From the NCBI GenBank assembly GCA_016197185.1, contig JACPWH010000165.1:1-32768 (forward strand): a stretch of DNA of 32,768 nt, in the 5' to 3' direction. Of the stretch, positions 1 to 8,763 are shown one piece after another. The position numbers and the translations under genes are program-made. Every line of letters starts with the position of its first letter. Position 1 is the stretch's first letter. Under the pieces are notes generated by a model. That model ran no database searches and had not been told where the DNA came from. It saw only the letters and a program-made list of their open reading frames with translations. The DNA is from Ignavibacteriota bacterium (lineage in GTDB: Bacteria; Bacteroidota; Ignavibacteria; Kapaibacteriales; UBA961).

Positions 1-255
1 GTAGCTTTATGGCTGTTGCCAACGCTCTCCATAACCAATGCTGCAATTTTTGGTGGAATCATTGGTACTATCGGTCAGGCAGGCGACCTGGCAGAATCTC
101 TCTTAAAGCGCGATGCCGAGGTAAAGGACAGTTCAAATATCCTTGCTGGGCATGGTGGTATTCTCGACCGTTTCGACAGTATTTTGATGGTTTCTCCGGT
201 AATATACTGGTATATCAATATGATTCATTTATTAGGATTTAATTGGATTTTATAA
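1..255 (+). CDS. cdsA: Phosphatidate cytidylyltransferase, C-terminal part
   Basis: Partial gene cut by the window start. The frame is open from base 1 (V-A-L-W-L before the TTG used by the ORF track), so that TTG is not the real start. About 84 residues remain. They carry the CdsA family signature: GDLAESLLKR, then KD, then HGGILDRFDS, followed by a last hydrophobic segment. CdsA is an integral membrane enzyme that makes CDP-diacylglycerol from phosphatidate and CTP, the branch-point precursor of bacterial phospholipids. The signature contains the metal-binding acidic residues of the active site (family knowledge). Identification is firm; the rest of the gene lies to the left. Confidence 0.92.
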   Translation, partial: VALWLLPTLSITNAAIFGGIIGTIGQAGDLAESLLKRDAEVKDSSNILAGHGGILDRFDSILMVSPVIYWYINMIHLLGFNWIL

Positions 256-537
256 ATTATTTGCATTGCAGATTTTTTTTGTTTATTTTAACATATTATA
301 ATTTCATAACACTAAAACAATAGTTTTTTATAAGGAGAAATAACTACATACCATACGTTATAAATTGATGGAATTAAAGGTCTTTACGAAGAATCATTAA
401 CCCCATGCACACGCACCCCTATACTCTTTAGAAGGATTATTCGCGACCTTTGTGACAGAGACGGACAACAGACGCATAGCCGAAACTATACGCAACACAG
501 TAGTTGCATTCTTGTTGTACTAATTTCCGGAGGATGT

Positions 538-588
538 ATGAACCGATTCTACTTCATTTCTTCTTGTTTTGCTGAAAGCCCGCCCTAA
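538..588 (+). CDS. Possible 16-residue leader peptide
   Basis: An ATG preceded by a good SD-like GGAGG (529-533) opens a 16-codon frame that ends in TAA three bases before a hairpin with a T-rich tail. This is the layout of a leader peptide before an attenuator. No run of a single regulatory amino acid is present, and susC starts 234 bp further on, so chance is a real alternative. It is listed because of the SD and its position. Confidence 0.2.
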   Translation: MNRFYFISSCFAESPP

Positions 589-591
589 TGC

Positions 592-626
592 TTCCTAAAT
601 ATATAATTTAGGAAAGTTTATTTTTT
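592..626 (+). terminator. AT-rich hairpin with T-tract (possible terminator/attenuator)
   Basis: Perfect 9-bp inverted repeat, TTCCTAAAT (592-600) and ATTTAGGAA (606-614), with a 5-nt loop, followed by a T-rich tract to about 626. The stem has little G+C, so termination strength is uncertain. It could end cdsA transcription or attenuate a susC leader. Confidence 0.4.
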
Positions 627-739
627 GAATATTCTTTCAAATTCGCATCTCTACAAAAAAGCCGAACCTTCTTTTAACGGTTGCAATGAATTCTATTGTC
701 TCGCCTTTACATTTTTTGATATAGAATACAATTAAACTG

Positions 740-755
740 TTCCTAAATACTTAGG
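740..755 (+). repeat. Second copy of the TTCCTAAAT motif, imperfect inverted repeat
   Basis: TTCCTAAAT recurs at 740-748, and CCTAA (742-746) faces TTAGG (751-755) across a 4-nt spacer. The element lies 66 bp before the susC start. It may be a regulator binding site, or an alternative pairing partner for the right arm of the hairpin at 592-614. Confidence 0.35.
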
Positions 756-821
756 TATGGCATAGGCATTTTGTATTTATCTGTAAAAAACTAATTTCTT
801 TAATACATTGAATCATAAACT

Positions 822-3800
822 ATGAAAACAATTTTTACTTTGTTTATTGTTTTGCTGATATGTTCCTGTTTGGATATATCAGCACAGGAAAACCGGGAAA
901 TAACCGGAAAGGTTACCTCAAAGCAAGGAACACCTCTTTCTGGGGCAACCGTACTTGTAAAAGGAACTGCAATTGGAACGTATGTAAAAGCAGACGGTAA
1001 GTATAAACTAACAATTCCTACAAGTGCAACTACGCTTATCATTAAACTTCTCGGAATGAAAACGAAAGAAGTTACTATTGGTCAAAGCAATGAAATTAAT
1101 ATTGTGCTCGAAGAAGATGCAATGAAACTGAATGAAGTGGTAGTCACTGCTGTCGGTATAGAAAAAGAGAAAAAGGCAGTGGGCTATGCTGTGCAAGAAG
1201 TGGGCGGGCACGAACTCACTCAATCGCGCGAAGTCAATATAGTTCAATCGCTTTCGGCAAAATCTGCCGGTGTACAAATAAATAGTTCAGCCGGAGTTGC
1301 CGGTGCTTCGAGTAATATCATTATTCGTGGTGCATCTTCTATTACCGGTGACAACTCCCCTCTTTTTGTTATAGATGGTATTCCTATTGATAATTCTCAA
1401 TTAGCAAGCGGCAATCCGGATAATGGCGTGAACAATCTTCTTTCTGGAGTTGCATTCTCTAACCGTGCCATAGACCTTAATCCCGAAGATGTTGCATCAG
1501 CAACTGTTCTCAAAGGACCGGCAGCTACTGCCCTTTATGGTTTGCGTGCCTCTGGCGGCGCAATTATTATAACGACAAAAAGAGGGTCTGCAGCATTAGG
1601 AGATAAAATTAATATCAGCTTTAACACATCTGTTGGCTTTGAACAAGCCAGTCAGCTTCCGGGAATGCAGAAAATATATTCACAAGGTACAGGTGGTCAA
1701 TATTTAGATCCAAGTACAGCTAACTCGCTTTCATGGGGAGCAAGAATTGATACCTTAAAATGGGATCAAGGTGTGAATCGGTTCGACAAAAATGGCAATA
1801 TTGTAGGTGCAAGTAATCCTGCAGGCAAAATTCCTGTAACTCCCTACGACAACCTCGATAATTTCTATACGACAGGTACAACATATACGAATTCACTCGG
1901 TATGTCGGGTGGAAGTGAAGCAGGTACATATTATTTTTCATTCTCCAATTTAAAACAATATGGTATTGTTCCAAATAACGATTTTACCCGCTCAACTGTA
2001 AAAATAGCAGGAGATGCAAGAATTGCTTCAAATTTGAAAGCATCGGGTTCTATAAGTTATATGAATTCAGGCGGCAGCAGAGTTCAACAAGGTTCTAATA
2101 CTTCAGGTATTATGCTTGGCTTGCTCCGAACCCCGCCAACATTTGATAATTCAAATGGTAATGGCAAAGGACAAGAGGCAGCTGATAATGAAAGTACATA
2201 CCAATTTGCAGATAACAGAAGACAACGTAATTATCGTGGTGGCGGAGGTTACGACAATCCATTCTGGACAGTCAACAAGAATCCGTTCATAGATGATGTA
2301 GATAGGGTACTCGGTAATGTTCAGCTAAATTATGTTGCCTCCGAATGGGCTGAAATAATGTATCGTATGGGGGGTGATTTTTATAGTGACCGTCGTGACG
2401 GTTCATTTGCAATTGGCTCTCGAACTCTGCCTGCCGGTCAAGTTTCATACGATGAATATTACAACCGAGATATTACTTCCGACCTGATAGTCACCTTCAA
2501 CAAAAAAATCAATGACGACTGGATGGGTACACTTTTACTTGGTAATAATGTGTTCTCTACGTCCAGCAATCAATTGTATGTGCAGGGTGACGGTTTGGTT
2601 GTGCCGGATTTTTATCATATTTCCAATACTCAAGGGCAAATTTCCCGCGATATTTACGGCTCTAAACGCACAGCGGCATTCTATGGTGACTTGAGTATTA
2701 AATACAAAGATATGTTGTTTTTTGGCGGAACACTTCGCAATGAATGGTCAACATCATTGCCAGATCCACTCAACAACTCATTTATGTACGGTTCAGGAAA
2801 TGTAAATTTTGTTTTTACCGAATTGATGGACCAAAGTGATGTTTTCTCATTTGGTAAGCTACGCCTTTCGTATGCTGTTGTAGGTAAGGATGCCCCTATT
2901 TATTCTACTATAACAACATATAGCCAAGGATTTTACAGTGACGGTTGGACAAACGGAATTTCATTTCCTTACGGTGGTTTGGTCGGCTATATGGAGGGTA
3001 ATACCTTGGGCAGCAGTGCCTTAAAACCTGAAAAAACAATTGCTCTTGAAATTGGTCTTGATCTCCGTTTTTTTGAAAACCGATTAGGACTTGATATTAG
3101 TTATTACAAACAGAACAGTGTTGACCAAATTTTCTCAGTTCCGACAGCAGCTACCTCAGGTTTTAATGCTGTCCTTAAAAACGCCGGAGAAATGGAGAAC
3201 AAAGGTATTGAGGTTATGCTGACTGCTAACCCAATTAATACCGGTGGCTTCAACTGGGATACGCAAGTAAATTTTGCAAAAAACACAAATACAGTAATAG
3301 CACTAACTGACGGAGTTGAAAATATTTTCTTAGGTGGATTTGAAGGTGCTTCTGTTCGTGCAGTGGCAGGTCTTCCATACGCAACTATTTTTGGAAAAGG
3401 TTTCCTTCGAGATGCTAATGGTAATCTTGTTATCAGCAACGATACAAACGATGCAAATAATGGATTCCCGATGTTAGACCCGAAAGAAAAAGCATTCGGC
3501 AGTGCAACACCTGATTGGACGATGGGCTTCCGTAATACATTTTCGTATGAAGGTATTACACTCTCAGTTCTTTTGGACATCAAAAAAGGTGGCGTTCTTT
3601 GGAATGGCACCCGTTCGGCAATGTATTATTTTGGTACATCGGATGGTACAGCTGATAGAGGTGCAAAAAAAGTATATTCAGGCGTTACAGGGCATCTTGA
3701 TGCAGACGGAAATCCTGTAATTGACGGTTTGCCCAATACAATGGAGGTTACACTAGACCAAGACTGGTATTCAGGCGGAAGAGGTAATGGATTTATTGGC

Positions 3801-4070
3801 GACAATACAGAAGATTTTATTGAAGATGCAGGCTGGACTCGTTTGCGTGAAGTAACTCTCAGCTATCGTTTACCGAAGTCAATTATTGAAAGTACACCTT
3901 TTTCAAGTGCTGAAATCTCTATTACAGGCAGAAACTTATGGCTAAGCACCGACTATACAGGTGTAGATCCTGAAACAAGTTTGCTCGGAGCTGATAATGC
4001 CCAAGGAATTGATTATTTTAATATGCCCGGAACTAAATCCTATACATTTGCTCTACGAGTTAATTTCTAA
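822..4070 (+). CDS. susC: SusC/RagA-family TonB-dependent outer-membrane transporter
   Basis: 1082 residues, within the usual SusC length. There is an N-terminal signal peptide with likely cleavage near SAQ (residues 20-22). A CarboxypepD_reg-like beta-sandwich follows at about 27-100 (ITGKVTSKQGTPLSGATV). Next comes a TonB-box-like stretch (LNEVVVTAVG), the plug (about 115-255, with NIIIRGASSI and PLFVIDGIPID), and a 22-strand-type barrel ending in aromatic FALRVNF, the usual outer-membrane signature. It would import a ligand captured by the SusD-like lipoprotein encoded 44 bp downstream, powered by TonB/ExbBD. No glycan or peptide hydrolase lies nearby, so the substrate cannot be named; 'susC' is a family label. 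No SD precedes the start. Confidence 0.95.
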   Translation: MKTIFTLFIVLLICSCLDISAQENREITGKVTSKQGTPLSGATVLVKGTAIGTYVKADGKYKLTIPTSATTLIIKLLGMKTKEVTIGQSNEINIVLEEDAMKLNEVVVTAVGIEKEKKAVGYAVQEVGGHELTQSREVNIVQSLSAKSAGVQINSSAGVAGASSNIIIRGASSITGDNSPLFVIDGIPIDNSQLASGNPDNGVNNLLSGVAFSNRAIDLNPEDVASATVLKGPAATALYGLRASGGAIIITTKRGSAALGDKINISFNTSVGFEQASQLPGMQKIYSQGTGGQYLDPSTANSLSWGARIDTLKWDQGVNRFDKNGNIVGASNPAGKIPVTPYDNLDNFYTTGTTYTNSLGMSGGSEAGTYYFSFSNLKQYGIVPNNDFTRSTVKIAGDARIASNLKASGSISYMNSGGSRVQQGSNTSGIMLGLLRTPPTFDNSNGNGKGQEAADNESTYQFADNRRQRNYRGGGGYDNPFWTVNKNPFIDDVDRVLGNVQLNYVASEWAEIMYRMGGDFYSDRRDGSFAIGSRTLPAGQVSYDEYYNRDITSDLIVTFNKKINDDWMGTLLLGNNVFSTSSNQLYVQGDGLVVPDFYHISNTQGQISRDIYGSKRTAAFYGDLSIKYKDMLFFGGTLRNEWSTSLPDPLNNSFMYGSGNVNFVFTELMDQSDVFSFGKLRLSYAVVGKDAPIYSTITTYSQGFYSDGWTNGISFPYGGLVGYMEGNTLGSSALKPEKTIALEIGLDLRFFENRLGLDISYYKQNSVDQIFSVPTAATSGFNAVLKNAGEMENKGIEVMLTANPINTGGFNWDTQVNFAKNTNTVIALTDGVENIFLGGFEGASVRAVAGLPYATIFGKGFLRDANGNLVISNDTNDANNGFPMLDPKEKAFGSATPDWTMGFRNTFSYEGITLSVLLDIKKGGVLWNGTRSAMYYFGTSDGTADRGAKKVYSGVTGHLDADGNPVIDGLPNTMEVTLDQDWYSGGRGNGFIGDNTEDFIEDAGWTRLREVTLSYRLPKSIIESTPFSSAEISITGRNLWLSTDYTGVDPETSLLGADNAQGIDYFNMPGTKSYTFALRVNF

Positions 4071-4114
4071 ACGGGTTTTTAATACAATAATTACTTACTA
4101 ATCAAACTAACATT

Positions 4115-5476
4115 ATGAAAACAAAAATAATTTCAGGACTACTTTGCCTCGCAATTACAGTTATTCTCGGTTCGTGTGATAAATGGATTGATTCAAGTTT
4201 GAATGTTGATCCCAATAATTTATCAACAGCGTCCCTGAATGTGATCTTACCAACTGCCGAAGCAGGCTTGGCATATCAAATGGGCGGTGATATAGGGCGA
4301 TATACGGGTGTGTTTACTCAGCATTATACCGGAGTCTCACGTCAGCACGCCGGATTTTACTCCTATATATTTACAGAATCTGATGTGAATAATATTTGGG
4401 AATTTAACATGTATGCCGGTTGTATGAAGGATATGAACGACGTTATTACAATTGCCAAAAATGCCTCTGCTCCTCATTATCAAGGAGTCGGCGAAATATT
4501 AATGGCATTCTCTCTCGGCACAATGAGTGATCTTTGGGGAGATATTCCATACTCTGACTGTTTCAAAGGTAATGCCAATCTTACTCCTGCTTATCAATCT
4601 CAACAAGAGATTTATACTGTCATTCAGGGCTTGTTAGATTCCGCCCTTGTGCATTGCGCTGCAGCACAAAGCAATTTTAAACCGGGCAACGATGATTTAA
4701 TCTTCGGTGGAGCAATGGGCAAATGGACTAAACTGGCAACTGTACTCAAAGCTCGATATACACTTCATACTGCAAAGCAAGATGCCGGTGCATACTCAAA
4801 AGTACTTGCTGCACTTGGTTCTAATAACTTTACAAGCAACGATGATGATGCACAAGTGGGATTCGGCTCTGTAGAAACAGAGGCAAATCCACTCTATCAA
4901 TTTATGGATCAGCGTGCAGATATATCAATGGGTCCGGTACTTATTGGTCTGATGGATACATTAGATCCTCGTCTGTCTGCATTTGCAGCCCCTGACGGAA
5001 ATAATAAGTATTCTACGGAATCAGCACCAGGTACTTTCTTTGCCGCTATCAATTCGGCAGTACCGCTGGTAACTTATGCTGAAGCAAAGTTTATCGAAGC
5101 TGAAGCTGCGTTCCAAACGGGTGATAAAGCACGGGCGCACGCTGCATTTATCGAAGGAATTACGGCTTCATGTGCTAAAACTGGCGCAGACTCTGCAACA
5201 ATTGCGGCGTTCGTCGCGATGCCTAAAATTGACCCCGGAGAAGCTACTTTTACACTCCAAAATATAATGGAACAGAAATACATTGCAATGTTCACGCAGT
5301 CAGAGAGCTGGACAGACTGGCGTAGAACCGGATTCCCGACTTTAACACCTATCACAGGTAATCAAGTTCCTCGCCGTTTCCCATATCCGCAGAGCGAGCG
5401 CGACCGTAATAGAGTGCAACTTGAAAAAGTAAGTGGAGGTGTTACTATCTTTACCAGAGTGTGGTGGGATAAATAG
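4115..5476 (+). CDS. susD: SusD/RagB-family nutrient-binding outer-membrane lipoprotein
   Basis: 453 residues. Lipoprotein signal peptide with lipobox LGSC, the acylated Cys being residue 21. The body resembles the SusD-like_2 branch: an N-terminal LNVDPNNLSTASLNVILPTAE segment, a helical TPR-type scaffold, and a C-terminal MEQKYIAMFTQSESWTDWRRTGFPTL stretch typical of the family. It would sit on the cell surface as the lid of the SusC channel and deliver ligand to it. The gene follows susC by 44 bp and precedes a strong terminator, so the two form a two-gene operon. There is no hydrolase or sensor in the same transcript, so the ligand is unknown. Confidence 0.94.
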   Translation: MKTKIISGLLCLAITVILGSCDKWIDSSLNVDPNNLSTASLNVILPTAEAGLAYQMGGDIGRYTGVFTQHYTGVSRQHAGFYSYIFTESDVNNIWEFNMYAGCMKDMNDVITIAKNASAPHYQGVGEILMAFSLGTMSDLWGDIPYSDCFKGNANLTPAYQSQQEIYTVIQGLLDSALVHCAAAQSNFKPGNDDLIFGGAMGKWTKLATVLKARYTLHTAKQDAGAYSKVLAALGSNNFTSNDDDAQVGFGSVETEANPLYQFMDQRADISMGPVLIGLMDTLDPRLSAFAAPDGNNKYSTESAPGTFFAAINSAVPLVTYAEAKFIEAEAAFQTGDKARAHAAFIEGITASCAKTGADSATIAAFVAMPKIDPGEATFTLQNIMEQKYIAMFTQSESWTDWRRTGFPTLTPITGNQVPRRFPYPQSERDRNRVQLEKVSGGVTIFTRVWWDK

Positions 5477-5500
5477 TAATTTATTCTGATTATCTATGAT

Positions 5501-5541
5501 TCGGCTTGGAAAATTCAACAATTTCCAAGCCGATTTTTTTT
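5501..5541 (+). terminator. Rho-independent terminator of susCD
   Basis: Perfect 12-bp stem TCGGCTTGGAAA / TTTCCAAGCCGA with a 9-nt loop, followed by eight Ts. It lies 25 bp after the susD stop codon. Confidence 0.93.
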
Positions 5542-5612
5542 CTCCTAATCTACAATCCTCTCCTTAATTGTGTCTGCCATGACAAGTATTTTTTTCATCT
5601 ATATTTAAATTT

Positions 5613-5643
5613 TTTGTCATTACATAACAGTTTAGTAAGTTTG
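5613..5643 (+). promoter_or_regulatory. Bacteroidota-type promoter of the S24 regulator
   Basis: TTTG (5613-5616), 19-bp spacer, TAAGTTTG (5636-5643). This matches the -33/-7 consensus TTTG-N17-23-TAnnTTTG known for the Bacteroidota primary sigma factor. The start codon is 100 bp further on, leaving a leader that contains the palindrome at 5681. Confidence 0.6.
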
Positions 5644-5680
5644 CATTAAAGTTTTCAGGCATAGAATTGGTATATTGTCA

Positions 5681-5700
5681 TAAAACTTATTAGAGTTTTA
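5681..5700. promoter_or_regulatory. Candidate operator palindrome for the S24 regulator
   Basis: TAAAACT and AGTTTTA, 7-bp perfect inverted arms with a 6-bp spacer, lie between the predicted promoter and the start codon. The position and dyad fit an autorepression site of the LexA type. Assignment to this regulator is inference. Confidence 0.4.
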
Positions 5701-5743
5701 ATTACTTCAAGGACATTTCTTCACATTTTTGCAGTAAATAACA

Positions 5744-6373
5744 ATGAGAACTTCCGTTTCAGCTCGTTTAATTGAGTTCGCCGAAACTAAGGGCGGCTTA
5801 AGAAGTCTCAGCCGTCTGATTGGCAAAAGCGATAACTATCTAGCTCCGTATGCATACGGAAAATCCGAACCCGGACATAAATTACAAGCAATGCTTCGGG
5901 ATGTGGGCTGTGATATTGAATGGCTGATGACAGGCAAAGAAAGTAATCAACGTTCGTGGAAAGGGTTGTCAATATACGGTACAAACGACCCACCGCCTAA
6001 GACTCATGCCAAACTCATGTTATCTCCCGCACATTGTGGTGATCCTTCGGAAGTGGATGAGAGTATAGCTGCATATATTGATGTGTCGAAGTATCATAAT
6101 AAAGACACATTTTATGTACAGGCTCGAGGAGAGTCGATGACCGGAGCAGACATCAACGAAGGCGATATGCTACTCGTAGATACTGCAAAAGAGCCGAAAA
6201 ACGGTAATATTGTATTAGTGAGAATAGGTGACAGGGTATCGGTAAAACGGTTGCGGAAAAATGGTGAGGAATTCTTATTGGCACCTGAGAATCCTGATTT
6301 CGACCCTATACCGGTAAGTGGAGATACGCATATTCTTGCTGTTGTTCTTCGTGCAGATAAGTGGTTGGTTTAG
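5744..6373 (+). CDS. HTH-S24 peptidase transcriptional regulator (LexA/UmuD-like)
   Basis: 209 residues. The N-terminus (about 1-65) is a helix-turn-helix domain of the XRE/CI kind ending in IEWLMTGKE, as in many S24 repressors. The C-terminal half is an S24 (LexA/UmuD/CI) self-cleavage domain. It has a Cys98-Gly99 scissile pair (PAHCGDPSE, as in UmuD; LexA uses Ala-Gly), the catalytic Ser131 in ARGESM and Lys168 in DRVSVKRL. Such proteins are DNA-binding repressors that autocleave when RecA filaments form after DNA damage, or on other signals. It is single, with its own promoter and a candidate operator upstream, and faces cysS convergently. No umuC, recA or prophage genes are adjacent. It could be the genome's SOS repressor or a local regulator; the N-terminus differs from classical LexA winged helices. 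Confidence 0.85.
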   Translation: MRTSVSARLIEFAETKGGLRSLSRLIGKSDNYLAPYAYGKSEPGHKLQAMLRDVGCDIEWLMTGKESNQRSWKGLSIYGTNDPPPKTHAKLMLSPAHCGDPSEVDESIAAYIDVSKYHNKDTFYVQARGESMTGADINEGDMLLVDTAKEPKNGNIVLVRIGDRVSVKRLRKNGEEFLLAPENPDFDPIPVSGDTHILAVVLRADKWLV

Positions 6374-6423
6374 AATAGATTTATATAAAGATTTATCTTA
6401 TTCTTTAAAAACTATGTAATTCT

Positions 6424-6468
6424 TAAAAAATAGACCTTGAAAGGTTTTAAAAAACTTTCAAGGTCTAT
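6424..6468 (-). terminator. Terminator of rpe-cysS (possibly bidirectional)
   Basis: 14-bp perfect inverted repeat (6430-6443 and 6455-6468) in the short gap between the convergent S24 regulator and cysS. On the minus strand it is followed directly by TTTTTT, so it ends cysS transcription. The plus side lacks a T-run but the hairpin may also slow transcripts of the regulator. Confidence 0.85.
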
Positions 6469-6510
6469 ATGTATTACAGAGAAATAAATTCCTGAGTAGC
6501 ACACTCATGC

Positions 6511-7974
6511 TTACAATCTCTCAATTATATAAGAATCCTTACTATCGAGAATTGTAAACCCAAGTTCGGTTATCTTTACCCGCATTTCATCTGCAAGTGC
6601 AAAATTTCTATCCTTCTTGGCTTGCCAACGTTTCTCTGCATAGCCGCTTACTTCAGCCGGAATTTCAATATGCTTCGTGGGTCTGCTTCCAAATTCCCAA
6701 ACATCAAAGATAGCGTTAAGTTCAACAAAGAAATCCAAAAGCTCCATTCGTGAATTCGCTTCAAGTCCGCTTACAGGATTGCTGTTGATAAATGCAAATA
6801 CACGTTCCAAAGCTTTCGGAGTATGAAGATTATTGAGTAATTCTGCAAAAACAGCCACCCGGAGTTCAGTGGCATTTACATTTTTCAATGAGGAAGAATC
6901 TGAAATCGTATCCTGTAAATCATAGATATAATCCTGTATTCTTTGGCGCGCTTTTGCAGTTGATTCCAATCCGAAGAATGTAAAATTATATACTGAATTA
7001 TACTGAGCCGACATCATTGCAAATCGGATGTCCAAGGCATCCAAACCGCGCTGTAATAGTTCTCTCAAGGTAAAGAAATTACCCCGAGACTTGCTCATCT
7101 TTGTTCCTTCTACCTCCAGAAACTCATTATGGCACCAAAATGCAGAGGTTTCTACTCCATAACCTGCTTTGCTTTGAGCAATTTCATCTTCATGATGAGG
7201 AAAACGCAAATCCACACCACCGGTGTGTATATCGAACGGCAGTCCAAGTGTAGCATGTCCCATAGCAGAACATTCAATATGCCAGCCGGGCCGACCACGC
7301 AAATTCTTACCGTTCAGTTCAAAATCCCATGAGGGTTCGCCTTCCTTATGTGCTTTCCACAGCACAAAATCGCTTACTTGGTCACGTTCATATTCATCAG
7401 CATCAATCCGAACTCCAGCACGGAAATTATCGGTGTCGATTGTAAACAGTTGTCCGTATTTTTCTGATTTGCGCCATTGGGTCAAGTTAAAATATATGCT
7501 TCCGTCGGCTTCATAGCCGAACCCTTTTTCTATGATTCTTCTAACTAAATCGGTTATTTCAGAAATAAAATCAGTTGCTCGAGGAATTGCATGAAAATGC
7601 TCACGTTTGATACCGATGGTAGATATATCGTTCAAAAATTCACGCTCATAAAACAGAGCTAATTTTGTTGCGTTTTCATTAGGGTTATCTGTTTGATTGC
7701 CCATTTCAGGTTTCCATTCAGGGCTACCGATTGCGCTGTCGCGGATGATTTTGTCTTCAATGTCGGTAATATTCATTACCCAATCCACTTTGTAGCCGCA
7801 TACAACACGTAAAACACGTTGTAGTAAGTCAGGAAAAAGGAAGGCTCGCATATTACCGATATGAGCATAATTATAGACGGTAGGTCCGCAGGAGTACATT
7901 CGCACTACATTTGGTTTAATAGGCGAGAATGGTTGGTTGCTCCGTGTAAGAGTATTATAAAGATAAAGCTGCAT
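6511..7974 (-). CDS. cysS: Cysteinyl-tRNA synthetase
   Basis: 487 residues, normal length for the class Ia enzyme that charges tRNA-Cys in the cytoplasm. Visible motifs are the zinc ligand Cys29 in [13 protein letters not shown], the HIGH-type HIGN (38-41), a second zinc Cys at about 235 in HIECSAMG, the [10 protein letters not shown] stretch and KMSKS at 292-296. The C-terminal helical part ends in an [19 protein letters not shown] segment and an [13 protein letters not shown] tail typical of CysS. It lies 51 bp downstream of rpe on the same strand and is followed by a strong terminator, so rpe-cysS is a likely two-gene transcript. An essential housekeeping gene; no anomaly seen. Confidence 0.97.
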   Translation of the reverse strand: MQLYLYNTLTRSNQPFSPIKPNVVRMYSCGPTVYNYAHIGNMRAFLFPDLLQRVLRVVCGYKVDWVMNITDIEDKIIRDSAIGSPEWKPEMGNQTDNPNENATKLALFYEREFLNDISTIGIKREHFHAIPRATDFISEITDLVRRIIEKGFGYEADGSIYFNLTQWRKSEKYGQLFTIDTDNFRAGVRIDADEYERDQVSDFVLWKAHKEGEPSWDFELNGKNLRGRPGWHIECSAMGHATLGLPFDIHTGGVDLRFPHHEDEIAQSKAGYGVETSAFWCHNEFLEVEGTKMSKSRGNFFTLRELLQRGLDALDIRFAMMSAQYNSVYNFTFFGLESTAKARQRIQDYIYDLQDTISDSSSLKNVNATELRVAVFAELLNNLHTPKALERVFAFINSNPVSGLEANSRMELLDFFVELNAIFDVWEFGSRPTKHIEIPAEVSGYAEKRWQAKKDRNFALADEMRVKITELGFTILDSKDSYIIERL

Positions 7975-8025
7975 AATTATATATTCCGAGTAAATTGAAA
8001 AAATATGTTGAAACGAAAAAGAAAA

Positions 8026-8700
8026 TCAGATGGTAATTGATTTGCTTTGACATCGCATCAGATGCATATTTTCTTTCAAATCACCCGAAAACAATCCTGA
8101 ACCGCTCACCAAAATATTTGCTCCTGCATTATAAATTTGGGCAGTATTGTCAATTTTTACCCCACCATCCACTTCGATTTCTATATGGGGAAGCCCATAC
8201 TTATCCAAAAATGTACGCAAATGCTCACACCTCTCTAAGAAGGATGGGATAAATGATTGGCCGCCAAAGCCCGGGTTAACACTCATCAGCAGAATAAAAT
8301 CACAATGCTCAGAAGCTGCATACGCATATTCAAGAGGTGTAGCAGGATTGAGAACAATACCGGCTTTTTTACCTAATTCACGAATCAATCCTAAAGTTCG
8401 GTGTAGATGTTTACATTCCTCCACATGAACGGAAATCCAGTCTGCCCCTGCTTCGGCAAAGGCAGGGATATACTTATCGGGATTTTCAATCATCAAATGG
8501 CAATCGAACGGCATCGTGGTTTTAGAGCGGATTGCCTTAACAACAAGAGGTCCGATAGTGATATTCGGAACGAAGTGACCATCCATCACATCAATATGAA
8601 GGATATCCGCACCTGCAGCCTCGCAAAGCTGTACATCCCGCTCTAAATTAGCGAAATCAGCCGAAAGAAGAGACGGAGCAAGTTTAAGAGGATGGCGCAT
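8026..8700 (-). CDS. rpe: Ribulose-phosphate 3-epimerase
   Basis: 224 residues, the usual size of this (beta/alpha)8 enzyme. It interconverts ribulose 5-phosphate and xylulose 5-phosphate in the pentose phosphate pathway. Motifs: LAPSLLSADF at the N-terminus, the metal ligands His35 and Asp37 in HIDVMDGHFVPN, His68 in DCHLMI, the phosphate-loop segment SVNPGFGGQSF (140-150), and catalytic Asp178 in EVDGGV. A good promoter sits in the end of the upstream TPR gene, and cysS follows by 51 bp. Confidence 0.97.
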   Translation of the reverse strand: MRHPLKLAPSLLSADFANLERDVQLCEAAGADILHIDVMDGHFVPNITIGPLVVKAIRSKTTMPFDCHLMIENPDKYIPAFAEAGADWISVHVEECKHLHRTLGLIRELGKKAGIVLNPATPLEYAYAASEHCDFILLMSVNPGFGGQSFIPSFLERCEHLRTFLDKYGLPHIEIEVDGGVKIDNTAQIYNAGANILVSGSGLFSGDLKENMHLMRCQSKSITI

Positions 8701-8731
8701 TGTTGTTTGTTTTGTATTGTTAATGGTTTAC

Positions 8732-8763
8732 AAAAATAGGTGGTTTCGGGGTTATTTGCAAAA
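8732..8763 (-). promoter_or_regulatory. Bacteroidota-type promoter of rpe-cysS
   Basis: On the minus strand, TTTG (8763-8760), 20-bp spacer, TATTTTTG (8739-8732). Full match to TTTG-N17-23-TAnnTTTG, with the start codon about 31 bp downstream. It overlaps the last codons of the TPR gene, so rpe need not depend on read-through. Confidence 0.65.

Larger units (their letters stand above)
256..821. other. Gene-free region between cdsA and susC
   Basis: 566 bp without a convincing gene. Bases 370-590 look richer in G+C than their surroundings and contain a stop-free frame of about 72 codons that has no usual start codon except an ATG at 538. The rest is AT-rich. Two inverted-repeat elements sharing the motif TTCCTAAAT lie at 592-614 and 740-755. 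I found no clear TAnnTTTG promoter here. The region must hold the promoter and leader of susCD, and its length suggests leader regulation or decayed sequence. Confidence 0.6.

Noticed and set aside
9-242. 77-residue ORF at the window start
   Set aside because: Out of frame with the clear CdsA signature in the overlapping frame.
256-590. Structured RNA or riboswitch upstream of susC
   Set aside because: I could not match any known riboswitch core by eye; only short local hairpins are visible.
822-900. LICSC in the SusC signal peptide as a lipobox
   Set aside because: The SusC family is cleaved by signal peptidase I, and a good SAQ site follows; the Cys residues look incidental.
3104-3610. 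168-residue antisense ORF within susC
   Set aside because: Shadow of a strong SusC frame; no motifs, and no spacing or start signal.
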